DNA of 32,778 nucleotides from Propionibacteriaceae bacterium (GTDB lineage Bacteria > Actinomycetota > Actinomycetes > Propionibacteriales > Propionibacteriaceae): positions 1-32,778 of the forward strand of contig JAUMYR010000018.1 of the NCBI GenBank assembly GCA_030528545.1, read 5' to 3'. The number at the start of each line of letters is the position of its first letter. Position 1 is the first letter of the stretch. The translations under genes and the position numbers were made by a program. A model generated the notes under the pieces. The model saw only the letters and a program-made list of their open reading frames with translations, was not told the origin of the DNA and ran no database searches. Positions 23,745 through 32,303 of the stretch are shown in pieces.

Positions 23745-24349
23745 GCGAACCTCACCGAGATAGTCCCGTCGCCGGAGCCCACCTTGAGCCGGTCCTCGAC
23801 ACCGGCCTGCTGACAGACACCGGCCGCAGCCTGGCTTCCGGCGAAGAACACCTCCGCTATCTGGGTGATCCCGTTGGGATGGGCCGAGTCGCGGTGGATA
23901 TCCACGCCGAACGGAGTAACGAACATCGGCACGCCCCAATCGTCCGGAACCAGGCAGGTGCAAGACAGGCGTCGCCCGTGCAGGTCCCTCCGGGAGATCG
24001 GGGACACGAGAGTTTTCAGGCCATGCCGCTGATAGATGCGTTTCAGGTCCGCGAATTGCTCCCTCTGTGCCTCCAGCACGATCCTGCTATACCCCTGCCG
24101 CCGGGAAGCGACAGAATCGGACACGGCGACCATCCGGCCCTGGCCGATGAGTTTGAGATAGCCGCGAACGAACCCGGGCATGGAAACCCTGGAGATGATC
24201 TCCAGATACGGCCCGGCAGAGAAATAGATTACGGCGTTGCGCGGGTTCCTGGCTCGCCCATACTCAACATCGAAGCCTTCTGCCCGGAATTCGGCCACGG
24301 CTTGGTCCAGATCGTCAGCCTTATAGATGACGTGTCCGACTCTAATCAT
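23741..24349 (-). CDS. VOC/glyoxalase-like domain protein
   Basis: This 202-residue protein begins 'RVGHVIYKADDLDQAVAEF', the first beta-alpha-beta unit typical of the vicinal-oxygen-chelate fold. A second unit covers the C-terminal half ('GVPMFVTPFGVDIHRD'). His5 and Glu49-50 in 'YLEII' could be metal ligands of the first unit, but I cannot confirm a complete metal site. It resembles the broad glyoxalase-like group rather than a named enzyme. It lies between the terminal NRPS (15 nt upstream) and the aryl-AMP ligase (4-nt overlap), so it is co-translated with core biosynthesis. Possible roles are processing of the aryl starter, ring oxidation or cleavage, or binding and resistance to the metallophore; none is shown by the sequence. 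The ATG at 24349 follows a modest AGG-containing site. Confidence 0.75.
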   Translation of the reverse strand: MIRVGHVIYKADDLDQAVAEFRAEGFDVEYGRARNPRNAVIYFSAGPYLEIISRVSMPGFVRGYLKLIGQGRMVAVSDSVASRRQGYSRIVLEAQREQFADLKRIYQRHGLKTLVSPISRRDLHGRRLSCTCLVPDDWGVPMFVTPFGVDIHRDSAHPNGITQIAEVFFAGSQAAAGVCQQAGVEDRLKVGSGDGTISVRFA

Positions 24350-24364
24350 GATCGCCCATTGCCT

Positions 24365-27300
24365 CTACTCGAAGTACCGCAGCACCGAGCGGTAGTTCTC
24401 CTCGGTCAAACAGGTCGCGTGACAACCGCTGACGGTTCCGGTCTGGAGTTCTCCAAGGACCGTGCCGGGCCAGTCGACATCACCGCCGAGGGAGGGGTAG
24501 AAGCCCTGAACACCGAGTTCTGGCTGCAAGACGAGGACCTTCCCGAAGTAGACATCCGGCACGTAACCGATCGTTCCGCGCAGGGAATGCCTGAACACGT
24601 CGTACAGGATCTCCAGCATGGCCCGGGCGCTGTCGGAGTTGGCGTCGAATCCCTCGATCGTCTCGTAGAACCTTCGCCTGCGCTGCCGCGGTGATAGCCG
24701 GGACTGTTCGCTGAAGAAAGAGCCGACCGGGGCGTACTTTCCGCCGAGAGCGCAGAGTTCATCGTCGGAGATATCCCTGTTGACGCCCTGCAGAATGTCG
24801 CTGAGCCCGTCGTGCAACAGATCGAACCCGAAGGAAACCCCTGCGGCGGGCAAATCCGATTCGACGACGCACGCATAGGCGAACTCGCACAGCAGTTCGT
24901 TGGCGATCCGGTGCGGACACAGGTGGGTGCTCACCGCCACGACCCGGCTGACCTCCTGGCCCAGTTCCGCTAACACCTTGGCGGTCTCAATGGCGAAGAA
25001 TCCCCCGATGCAGTACCCCACCAGCTCGTAACTATCCATGTTCAGGTCCAGCAGGTCCTGGGCATAGCGGCGCGCCCGCTCGGCGATGAGCTCATCGATG
25101 GGACTGGCCAGGTATTCGTCCGCGTCGCCGGAGGTGAACCCCACGTGAGCGATGTGTGGGTCCTTCTCCATCAGCGCCGGGACGAGGAGATCGTAGTCCT
25201 TGATGCGTCCGGTCCCGGCATGGAACATGACGCGGCAGGTCGTGCTGTTCTCGGGGATTCCGTAGACATGCAGACGCTGCGCCACGGCTGGAGTCGCGGG
25301 CGCTTTGGTGGCCGTGTTCCCGGGCGCGGCAATGCCCCCGGCCGCCTTCGCGATGCCCGCGACCGTGGGGTGCTTCAGCATCTCGCGCATGATGAAGTCC
25401 CAGCTCTGATCCTTGAGCCCAGCGACCTCCTGGCGCATCCTGGTCACGGCTTGCGCCATGAGCAGCGAGTCCCCTCCGGCGGCGTAGAAGTCCTCGTCGC
25501 GGCCGAGCTGGTCAACCTCAAGCACGTCCCGCCAGACCGCGGCGATCTCTTCCTCCATCCCGCCGTGTGGCTGGGAGAGCGTCCGCCCAGCGGAAGCGTG
25601 GCCTCCGGTATAGGACCGGGTGAGGGCCTTCCGGTCCACCTTCCCGTTCGGGCTCAGCGGCACCGCATCCAGCACACTGATGGAGGCGGGCACCATGTAG
25701 CCCGGAAGGTTCTCCCTGAGGAAATCCATCAGCTGGTCTTCGTCGAGGCCGCTCGCTCCAGCCTCACCGACGACAAGCAGCCGCTGGCCGCATTCCCGGA
25801 GCGGGTGTCCCTCCGGGGGAAACTCGGCGATCCGGCTCAGACCCGCCCTGGAGAAGACCCCGTCCCATTCCTTGTCCTCGATGAACACCCTGTGAGTGCC
25901 AGCGCGCAGGTCGGTGAAGTCAACCAGGCTCATCTTGATGGAGATCGAGATGAGGGCGGCATAGAGTTCAGTAACCGGTTCGATCATCACGATCACTCCG
26001 CCGGTGCGGCGCAACTGGTTCAGCCGGGCAAAGGTCTCGTCGATATTCACCGCGTTGTGCAAGACATTCGCGCAGATGATCACGTCGTAGGCGCCCAGCT
26101 CCACGTCCTGTTCACCACATTCAGTGTTGAGGTCGAAGAGCCCATAGGTCATGAAACCGTGTTCCCGGTAGGCCTCTCTCGCGTTGCGCAGGAAGAAGGT
26201 CGAGATATCGGTGAATCTGTATTCGGCGACCGTAGCGGGCAGCCTCGGCACGATGTGTTCGGTGGTGGCACCCACACCCGCGCCTACCTCAATGATGCGC
26301 AGCGGACGGTCTCCCCGCTTCTCGACGATGCCCGCCACCGCCTCGGACACTGCCGCGTTGATGGCGTCGCTGATCCTGTTTTCCCCGTAGATCGCGCGGG
26401 CATTTCCGGTCTCCCCGCCCGGGAAGAACAGGTCCACGGGGTTTACCTCCCCGCGGAGCTGGCTGAGCAGCGTGCTCGCCGCGTGCCGCTGGTAACCGAA
26501 CAGGGTGGCGCTGTTGTGTACCTTTTCCTCCAGCGCGGCGAACTGGTCCCACCGTTCGTCCATGCGGAAATAGTCGAGGCTCTCCTGGGTGATACTGAAC
26601 CCTTCCGGCCCGCGGAGCAGGACGCCTTCGGCTACGAGGATGTCGAGCCAGCGTGCCACCAGCCTCTGGTACTCGGAGTCGGGGTTCATCTTGGCCGCGA
26701 TCTCCCCCGCCCGATGGTAGATATCCGGCTGTAGGAAGACCCCCGCCCCGGTGAAAGCCGCCAGCAGTGCTGCCAGGGAAGCTTCGTTGCCAGCCTTCAT
26801 CCACGCCGCGTAAGTCGTGGCACCTGGCCCGGTGTGCGTGTCGCCAGACTCCCACCTCTGGGCCAATGCGGTGGCCAGCACTTCCATGCCGTTCTGGCGC
26901 TCCGGCGCCAGAACGGGCGCGGTAGCGGCGTCCTCCCCGGCCGGGGTCACGAAGGCCCGGAGCTTCTTGCGGCCGTCCGCGTCCTCCATGACGACGACCG
27001 CCCGCCCGACGTTCTCGCACGATTCCAGGATCGACTCGATCTCACCGGTCTCGACCCGGTATCCATTGATCTTGACCTGGTTGTCTACTCGTCCGTGGAA
27101 CTCAATGATCCCGTCGTGACGGTAGCTACCCAGGTCCCCAGTGTCGTAGACCCGGCAATTCTGCTTGGGTGAGAAGAAGAACTTCTGCCTGGTGGTTTCC
27201 GGGTCGTCGAAGTATTCCGTCGCGAGGCTATCACCGGCGATATGGATCTTGCCTTTGACCCCGTCTGGGCATTCGTTCAGGAACTCGTCCAGGACGTACA

Positions 27301-29830
27301 TTCGCTGATTGGACAGTGCCTTGCCATAGGGGATGTTCTCCTCGCCCACGTGATCGGTCATGGGGTGATAGATCGACCAGATTCCCGCCTCCGTCGCCCC
27401 GCCCAGGCTGATCAGGGTGGCGCTGGGGAAGTGCGGAACGGCTTGTGCCGGAAGCGTGCGCGGGATGAGGTCCCCCGACAGGAGAATGACCTGGAGGACG
27501 GGATCGGCAGATAGTCCAGCGGCCTCGCGTTCCCGCAGGAGCATCTGGAAAAGTGCCGGTACCGAGTTCCAGGTATCGACGCGGCTGGCGCGCATCAGTT
27601 CGACCCATTTGCTCGGGTCCCGGGCCTCGGACTCGGCCGGCAGGACGAGAGTTCCCCCGCTGGCGAAAGTCCCGAAGATGTCATAGACCGATAGGTCGAA
27701 AGACAGCTTCGACAAGCCGAGCACCGTCCTCGCGGTGGAATTGCCGAACCGCTGGTTGATGTCGGTGATGGTGTTCATGGCGGCGGCGTGGGTCATGACT
27801 ACGCCCTTGGGCGTCCCGGTGCTGCCGGAGGTGAAGATGATGTAGGCCGGGTCGTCCACCGGGGTGGGTGCTGGGACGCAGCCGTCCCACGGGCGGAGGC
27901 TTAGCCCATCGACGTTGATGACCTCGGGTTCACCGTCGGCCGCGGAGTACGCCCCGTCCGCGATGATCGCCCGGGGACGGCAGATCGCGGCCATCCGATG
28001 CTGGCGGGCGGGCGGCTGGTCGTGGTCGATCGGCACATAGACCGCTCCCCTGGACACGACCGCGAGAGCGGCTGCCACCTGCCAGACCCCTTTGCCCAAG
28101 ACGATGGCCACTCTGTCTCCCTGTCCGAGGTGCGACAGCCTGGCGTCCAGAGTCTGAACGTAGCCAGCGAGTTCCCGGTAGGTATGGCTCTCGCCTGAGC
28201 AGACCATGGCGGTGTGGTCTGGCCGGTGCTGAACCTGTTCCCAGAAACCTGCCTGCAACGGCACCGTGGCCAGTTCGGCCTCCGTCTGGTGTATCTGGGC
28301 CCGCACCGCCCGCGTCCGCTCCCCCAGCCTCACGATGTCGTCGTGCTGCCACACAGCGGCGTCGGCGCACAGCCGCTCGAGGGCGTCGGTGAAACTCTCC
28401 CACATCGCTTCGAGAACCGGGGACGGGACGGTGCCCTCCCGCACGTCCCAGTTGACGTTGCACGTCTGTGCGTCCTCGAAGGCCTGGCAGTCGATCCAGA
28501 CCTGCGGGGTGCGGCTCACCCCGTACACCAGCTCGAAGTCCTGGCCGCCGTCGCGCCGGAGTCCAGCCCCCAGCGCCCCGGTGAAGACGATGGGGACGAT
28601 GGCGCTCTCGCCCTTCGCCCGGCCGAGTTCGCGCAGGACCGCTACACCGGAGAAGATCGAGTGGGATAGCTCCTCGAAGAGACGCTGCTGGGTATTCCTG
28701 ACCCTCTCGACGAATGGGCCAGGATGCGGGTGGCAGGCGTGGACGCTCACCTCGGTGAAGTCTCCCAGGACGCGGTCAACATCTGGGGCATCGTGGCCGC
28801 GGTTGATGGAGGTGACGTTCACGCAGAACTCAGGTGAGGAGGACCAGCGCCGGATGACGTCGGTATAGGCGGTCAGCAGCACATTCGACGGGGTCACACC
28901 GTGTTCTGCCGCCCGCTGCACCAGGGCGGCCCACGAGTGCGCCGGGCATTTCCAGGTTCGCCTCGTGAACCGGACCGGCCCATCGGCCTCTGCCTGGGGC
29001 ATCCGTTCCAGGGGAAGGGACGGTTTGTCGTGCATCGAGTCGAGCGCGCCGAGCCAGTACTCCCTGGCGCTGTCGTATTCGCTTCGCCCTGCCGGGGTGT
29101 CGCGCCAGGCGGCCCGGGAGACGACGATATCCCGGAAAGTCACCTCGGGCAGGGGCGCGAGTGGCCTGCCCTCGTATAGCGACAGCAGTTCCTCGACCAT
29201 GACCCTAACGCTGACGAAATCAGCGATAATCATGTCCACTGAGAATTGCAGGATGCTGCAGTCATCGAATTGGAGAATGCGGAACTCGTGGAGCGGCCAG
29301 GCTCCCAGGGGATAGCTCTTTTCCTCTAGTTCACGGCGGTATCGCAGATAAACCTCGTCAGGGGATTCGGGGTCGTGCCCGCGAAGATCTATCTCGTGCA
29401 GCACCGGACCGTTCTCGGCGGGGACGATTCGCAACGAATCCGGAGGAATCACGACTGCTGAGAGCATGTCGTGCCGCTGGATCAGGCCGTGCCACGCGGC
29501 CTCCAGCCGTTCCCGGTCCAGCCGGGGCATCCGAAGTTCGGCATAGCTGTGGCAGCCGGTCCCGCCGAGTTCGTAGCCCGAGTGCTGACCGGTGGCGTAG
29601 GCCCTCTGGATATCGGTCATCGGGAAGGGCTCGTAACGGGAATCGGCATCGTGGCGGATCGCATTCGCTTCCCGCAGATGAGCCAGGATCTCGTCCTTGT
29701 GGCTCCGTAGCGCCGCGAGGTCTTCCTTGGTCAGCACCCCCTTGGGGGAGCGGTAGCCCAGCCTGTCCCCATTGACCCACAGGGCCACGCCCCGGAGTTT
29801 GAACTCCTCGATCAATACCGCGACATTCAC
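24365..29830 (-). CDS. NRPS: TubC docking-Cy-A(MT)-PCP-TE, terminal module (PchF/HMWP1-like)
   Basis: This 1821-residue synthetase adds, methylates and releases the last residue. Domains in order are: N-terminal TubC-type docking domain (1-55); Cy (about 65-490, D199-x4-D204-x2-S207 intact); A (about 525-960, resuming 1365-1405) with code D-L-Y-N-L-S-L-I-W for cysteine; an embedded methyltransferase (about 1000-1350) with an intact SAM motif 'IIEVGAGVGATT' (1179-1190); PCP (Ser1455 in 'AGGDSL'); and a C-terminal thioesterase (about 1520-1821). The thioesterase elbow is G-Y-C-I-G, so the nucleophile is Cys1607 rather than Ser; His1804 is the likely general base. The docking domain implies that it receives the chain from the NRPS at 14375-22090, although its gene comes first in the operon. 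The GTG start has AGGAGG upstream. The methyltransferase could act at the cysteine alpha-carbon (as in HMWP1) or at a thiazolidine nitrogen (as in PchF). Confidence 0.93.
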   Translation of the reverse strand: MNVAVLIEEFKLRGVALWVNGDRLGYRSPKGVLTKEDLAALRSHKDEILAHLREANAIRHDADSRYEPFPMTDIQRAYATGQHSGYELGGTGCHSYAELRMPRLDRERLEAAWHGLIQRHDMLSAVVIPPDSLRIVPAENGPVLHEIDLRGHDPESPDEVYLRYRRELEEKSYPLGAWPLHEFRILQFDDCSILQFSVDMIIADFVSVRVMVEELLSLYEGRPLAPLPEVTFRDIVVSRAAWRDTPAGRSEYDSAREYWLGALDSMHDKPSLPLERMPQAEADGPVRFTRRTWKCPAHSWAALVQRAAEHGVTPSNVLLTAYTDVIRRWSSSPEFCVNVTSINRGHDAPDVDRVLGDFTEVSVHACHPHPGPFVERVRNTQQRLFEELSHSIFSGVAVLRELGRAKGESAIVPIVFTGALGAGLRRDGGQDFELVYGVSRTPQVWIDCQAFEDAQTCNVNWDVREGTVPSPVLEAMWESFTDALERLCADAAVWQHDDIVRLGERTRAVRAQIHQTEAELATVPLQAGFWEQVQHRPDHTAMVCSGESHTYRELAGYVQTLDARLSHLGQGDRVAIVLGKGVWQVAAALAVVSRGAVYVPIDHDQPPARQHRMAAICRPRAIIADGAYSAADGEPEVINVDGLSLRPWDGCVPAPTPVDDPAYIIFTSGSTGTPKGVVMTHAAAMNTITDINQRFGNSTARTVLGLSKLSFDLSVYDIFGTFASGGTLVLPAESEARDPSKWVELMRASRVDTWNSVPALFQMLLREREAAGLSADPVLQVILLSGDLIPRTLPAQAVPHFPSATLISLGGATEAGIWSIYHPMTDHVGEENIPYGKALSNQRMYVLDEFLNECPDGVKGKIHIAGDSLATEYFDDPETTRQKFFFSPKQNCRVYDTGDLGSYRHDGIIEFHGRVDNQVKINGYRVETGEIESILESCENVGRAVVVMEDADGRKKLRAFVTPAGEDAATAPVLAPERQNGMEVLATALAQRWESGDTHTGPGATTYAAWMKAGNEASLAALLAAFTGAGVFLQPDIYHRAGEIAAKMNPDSEYQRLVARWLDILVAEGVLLRGPEGFSITQESLDYFRMDERWDQFAALEEKVHNSATLFGYQRHAASTLLSQLRGEVNPVDLFFPGGETGNARAIYGENRISDAINAAVSEAVAGIVEKRGDRPLRIIEVGAGVGATTEHIVPRLPATVAEYRFTDISTFFLRNAREAYREHGFMTYGLFDLNTECGEQDVELGAYDVIICANVLHNAVNIDETFARLNQLRRTGGVIVMIEPVTELYAALISISIKMSLVDFTDLRAGTHRVFIEDKEWDGVFSRAGLSRIAEFPPEGHPLRECGQRLLVVGEAGASGLDEDQLMDFLRENLPGYMVPASISVLDAVPLSPNGKVDRKALTRSYTGGHASAGRTLSQPHGGMEEEIAAVWRDVLEVDQLGRDEDFYAAGGDSLLMAQAVTRMRQEVAGLKDQSWDFIMREMLKHPTVAGIAKAAGGIAAPGNTATKAPATPAVAQRLHVYGIPENSTTCRVMFHAGTGRIKDYDLLVPALMEKDPHIAHVGFTSGDADEYLASPIDELIAERARRYAQDLLDLNMDSYELVGYCIGGFFAIETAKVLAELGQEVSRVVAVSTHLCPHRIANELLCEFAYACVVESDLPAAGVSFGFDLLHDGLSDILQGVNRDISDDELCALGGKYAPVGSFFSEQSRLSPRQRRRRFYETIEGFDANSDSARAMLEILYDVFRHSLRGTIGYVPDVYFGKVLVLQPELGVQGFYPSLGGDVDWPGTVLGELQTGTVSGCHATCLTEENYRSVLRYFE

Positions 29831-29882
29831 GGGAGACCTCCTGACATTCTTGAAATCGTGAGTGGGATGGCTTTCGGCACGG

Positions 29883-30965
29883 TCATCGGCGCGCCCCCTG
29901 AGCAGCGCGTTCCCTAAGCTGGCTCAGGGAAACGCTGTTGGGGGCCAGTTCGGAGCCCAGGACATGAGACGGCCCGATGAGTTGCCCCGCGTGTGCCCAC
30001 ACCGAGCACAGAGCGAGTGTGTACTCGGCGTCGCGGGGGCTGGGCGCCTGCTGGCCTATCTCGTGGTGGACCAGAGCGAGAAACTCAGCGATCGCCGACG
30101 GCCAGATGTGTTCCACCTGGGTGCGCCGGGTTACGCCAGTCTCGACGGAGAAAGCCTCGTGGAGACTGGCCGAGGTCAGCCGCTCGTCGGCACCAACCTC
30201 AAGCACGCCCTGGGAGTCACGGGGGCTAGCCAGGTTCGGGTGCCACACGATCTGTCCGTCGGTCTCGGTCAGCACGAGGTTTCCGGCGGCGGTGAAGACG
30301 GTGAGCCGGTGGCTGACGTGCACGAAGTCGTCCGGGCTGGATGGGTTCATCTTGTTGACCACCCGCAAGGTGATCGGGGTGCCCCTGAACGACCCCGAGA
30401 CGGTCGTGAACACACCGGAATCGCTGTCCTCCCGGCCAAGATGCCACGGGGTGAATCCCCCGGTGATCCGGCCGAGCATATCGAGCATTGAGAAAAGAAA
30501 GTGGACGCTGCATTCCGCCTGGATATAAATGATGCCGTATTCCGCGCGCAGCACCTCAACCAGCTTCAAATATTCCTTGATGGTCGAGCTGTGCCGGTAA
30601 AAGGCATTCACAAAGAATCTACGGCCACTCCTCGCAGCCGCCCGGTAGCACTCCACCACATCGTTGTGGTGAATGGGATGCTCTAGCGTGACATGTTTAC
30701 CCGCGGCCAGGAAACGCTGCGCCAGCTGTGATCCACTGCCGCCCACGATCCCGGACCGGACGACCACGCAGGCCATATCCGCTTCTGGCAGGTCCTCGAT
30801 CCTGGTGCAGAGCGGCACCCCTTGCTCACTGGCGAACTCGTAGGACTGCTCGCTGCCGCGAGAAAGCATGGCGACCAGTTCGTAGTGAGCGGGAAGCCGC
30901 CGGATTCCAGCGGCGTAGATACGGCCGAAAGTCGTGCCGCACACGACTACCCGAAGCTTGTCCAT
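29883..30965 (-). CDS. Thiazolinyl imide reductase (Irp3/YbtU/PchG family)
   Basis: This 360-residue NADPH-dependent enzyme reduces a carrier-bound thiazoline to a thiazolidine during siderophore assembly. The N-terminal Rossmann entry 'VVVCGTTFGRIYAAG' (6-20) matches the family's 'VLIVGAKFGEMYLNA' pattern. 'LEHPIHH' (94-100) aligns with the catalytic/cofactor strand of the Gfo/Idh/MocA fold. Length is close to YbtU (about 366). I chose ATG at 30965 because it puts the Rossmann motif at the family-normal distance. An in-frame upstream GTG at 31028 has no ribosome site. The gene lies 52 nt upstream of the terminal NRPS and downstream of the saccharopine-dehydrogenase-like gene. Its presence predicts that at least one of the three rings is a thiazolidine. 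Confidence 0.9.
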   Translation of the reverse strand: MDKLRVVVCGTTFGRIYAAGIRRLPAHYELVAMLSRGSEQSYEFASEQGVPLCTRIEDLPEADMACVVVRSGIVGGSGSQLAQRFLAAGKHVTLEHPIHHNDVVECYRAAARSGRRFFVNAFYRHSSTIKEYLKLVEVLRAEYGIIYIQAECSVHFLFSMLDMLGRITGGFTPWHLGREDSDSGVFTTVSGSFRGTPITLRVVNKMNPSSPDDFVHVSHRLTVFTAAGNLVLTETDGQIVWHPNLASPRDSQGVLEVGADERLTSASLHEAFSVETGVTRRTQVEHIWPSAIAEFLALVHHEIGQQAPSPRDAEYTLALCSVWAHAGQLIGPSHVLGSELAPNSVSLSQLRERAAQGARR

Positions 30966-31055
30966 CAGATACTTTCTTGCTTGCTGGTCGGATGTTGGCT
31001 GCCGGAAACGTGTCCGGTCAGCGGGCACACCTGTGGTTTTGGGTCAGGCGATCAC

Positions 31056-32165
31056 TCAGATGAATCCAGACTCGACGTCCTCCGGTTCAGCACAACTGTC
31101 GCCCACCTCCACCGGGCCTAGGCGGTGCACTCGGACACCCGCCCTGCGTAGCGCCTCCAGAACTGGTTCGAGTTCCAGGAACTCATAGCCCCAGTGGACT
31201 CCCGGCGGGCACCCGGACTCAAGCGCCCGAAGCACGGCTTGGGCGAGAACGACCCCTGTCAACTCGCTGCTGTTCTCGGCATGCAACGTGATCCCCGAGC
31301 GCTGCGGCGCGCCTCCCCGACGCCCACGGGCACTCACCTGCAAGGTGAACCAGAGTTCTTTACCGGCGTCCAGCTTCGCCTTGGCACTGTCGATCTGCGC
31401 GAACAGTCCCATAAGCTCATCCGGGCCAACCGCCTCGCTATGAGTCATCGCCTTCAGTAGCAGGTGGAGCGAATCCCGATCGGGGATCACCAAAAGTCCG
31501 GTCAGCTGCGGGATGCCGCAGTCATTCGCCACCCTGCGGAGTTCGTCTGTGACGAAAGGGGTCCGGAGGCTCTCCTCATCATCGGGGAAGGAATCCGTAT
31601 CCTGAGCCTCCCAGTCCTGTTCGGCATAGGGGCACGCCAATCCTCCTACCAGCATCTGGTTGGGATAGCCGTAACCGTCGCGCGTGCTCAAGATGACATC
31701 GGCGAAACCGGATACCCCACCCTGTTCCCGGCCCCCACAGCAGACAGTTACCGAGGAACACTCCTCGAACTCGGCGGCGAGCCATTTCGCGAAGAGCCCG
31801 CTCAAGCCGGGGGTACAGCCCACGTTGATAATGTTGGGGCCCTCCCCCGCGCCGTTGCCGAAGGCGTTACCCCCAAAAGGGTCGATATAGATCAGGCTCG
31901 GCGGCAAGGCCTTGGCGACACCGTCCCTGATGATGTAAGAGGGGCCCGCACAGTTCACTACCGCGTCGCATCCGCGCGCGAATTCGCGCACGCTGTCTTC
32001 CTGGTGGGCGTCGACCAACGCCGAATCCTCGTCGGGAGATCGCTTGGTCCGGTTGCCACACACGACCTCGCATCCCGCGTCGCGCAAGGCCTGAACCAAT
32101 GTCTGCCCGACTGCCCCATGAGAGCCGATAACTCCGACTCGGCGACCTAGAGTCCCGTGCGACAA
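31056..32165 (-). CDS. Saccharopine dehydrogenase-like NAD(P) oxidoreductase
   Basis: This 369-residue protein has an N-terminal Rossmann domain ('VGVIGSHGAVGQTL', 10-23) and 'VVNCAGPSYII' where the dinucleotide site continues. The middle and C-terminal part ('NVGCTPGLSGLFAKWLA') is like saccharopine dehydrogenase/homospermidine synthase relatives. The start is TTG at 32165, supported by AAAGGAG at 32177-32171 with a 5-nt spacer; no ATG fits. It is the first gene of the long operon, about 100 bp downstream of an iron box. The likely role is a second reductive step on the metallophore, for example imine reduction or reductive condensation as in opine-type metallophores. It could also handle the starter unit. 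The family call is reasonable; the reaction is inference. Confidence 0.75.
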   Translation of the reverse strand: MSHGTLGRRVGVIGSHGAVGQTLVQALRDAGCEVVCGNRTKRSPDEDSALVDAHQEDSVREFARGCDAVVNCAGPSYIIRDGVAKALPPSLIYIDPFGGNAFGNGAGEGPNIINVGCTPGLSGLFAKWLAAEFEECSSVTVCCGGREQGGVSGFADVILSTRDGYGYPNQMLVGGLACPYAEQDWEAQDTDSFPDDEESLRTPFVTDELRRVANDCGIPQLTGLLVIPDRDSLHLLLKAMTHSEAVGPDELMGLFAQIDSAKAKLDAGKELWFTLQVSARGRRGGAPQRSGITLHAENSSELTGVVLAQAVLRALESGCPPGVHWGYEFLELEPVLEALRRAGVRVHRLGPVEVGDSCAEPEDVESGFI

Positions 32166-32266
32166 CGCGGCTCCTTTGACATCGAGGCCTGGGCTACAGG
32201 CACACCAGCAGTGGCGGACTCGGGTCCTTGATCCGCCCCCTCACAGAAGCGAAAGCCCCCTGCAAG

Positions 32267-32285
32267 GTAGGTTTAGCTAACCTAA
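32267..32285. promoter_or_regulatory. Iron box (DtxR/IdeR-type operator) of the main operon
   Basis: GTAGGTTTAGCTAACCTAA matches about 16 of 19 positions of TTAGGTTAGSCTAACCTAA, with a perfect right half. It lies where the -10 element of the promoter below should be, so repressor bound under iron-replete conditions would occlude transcription of the biosynthetic/ECF operon. Confidence 0.85.
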
Positions 32286-32303
32286 CTTGCGTGTTAATGT
32301 CAA
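32268..32303 (-). promoter_or_regulatory. Promoter of the biosynthetic operon
   Basis: On the minus strand a perfect -35 TTGACA (32303-32298) is followed after 17-18 nt by a weak -10 (TTAGCT or TAGCTA) embedded in the iron box. The first gene starts at 32165, implying a leader of about 100 nt. Confidence 0.55.

Noticed and set aside
23745..23963. N-terminal extension of the aryl-AMP ligase
   Set aside because: It is the shadow of the VOC gene in another frame; the ATGA overlap at 23741-23744 gives the natural start.
25145..26734. Long plus-strand open frame (529 codons) opposite the terminal NRPS
   Set aside because: It lies entirely antisense to the thioesterase, carrier and methyltransferase parts of the NRPS, with no domain signature.
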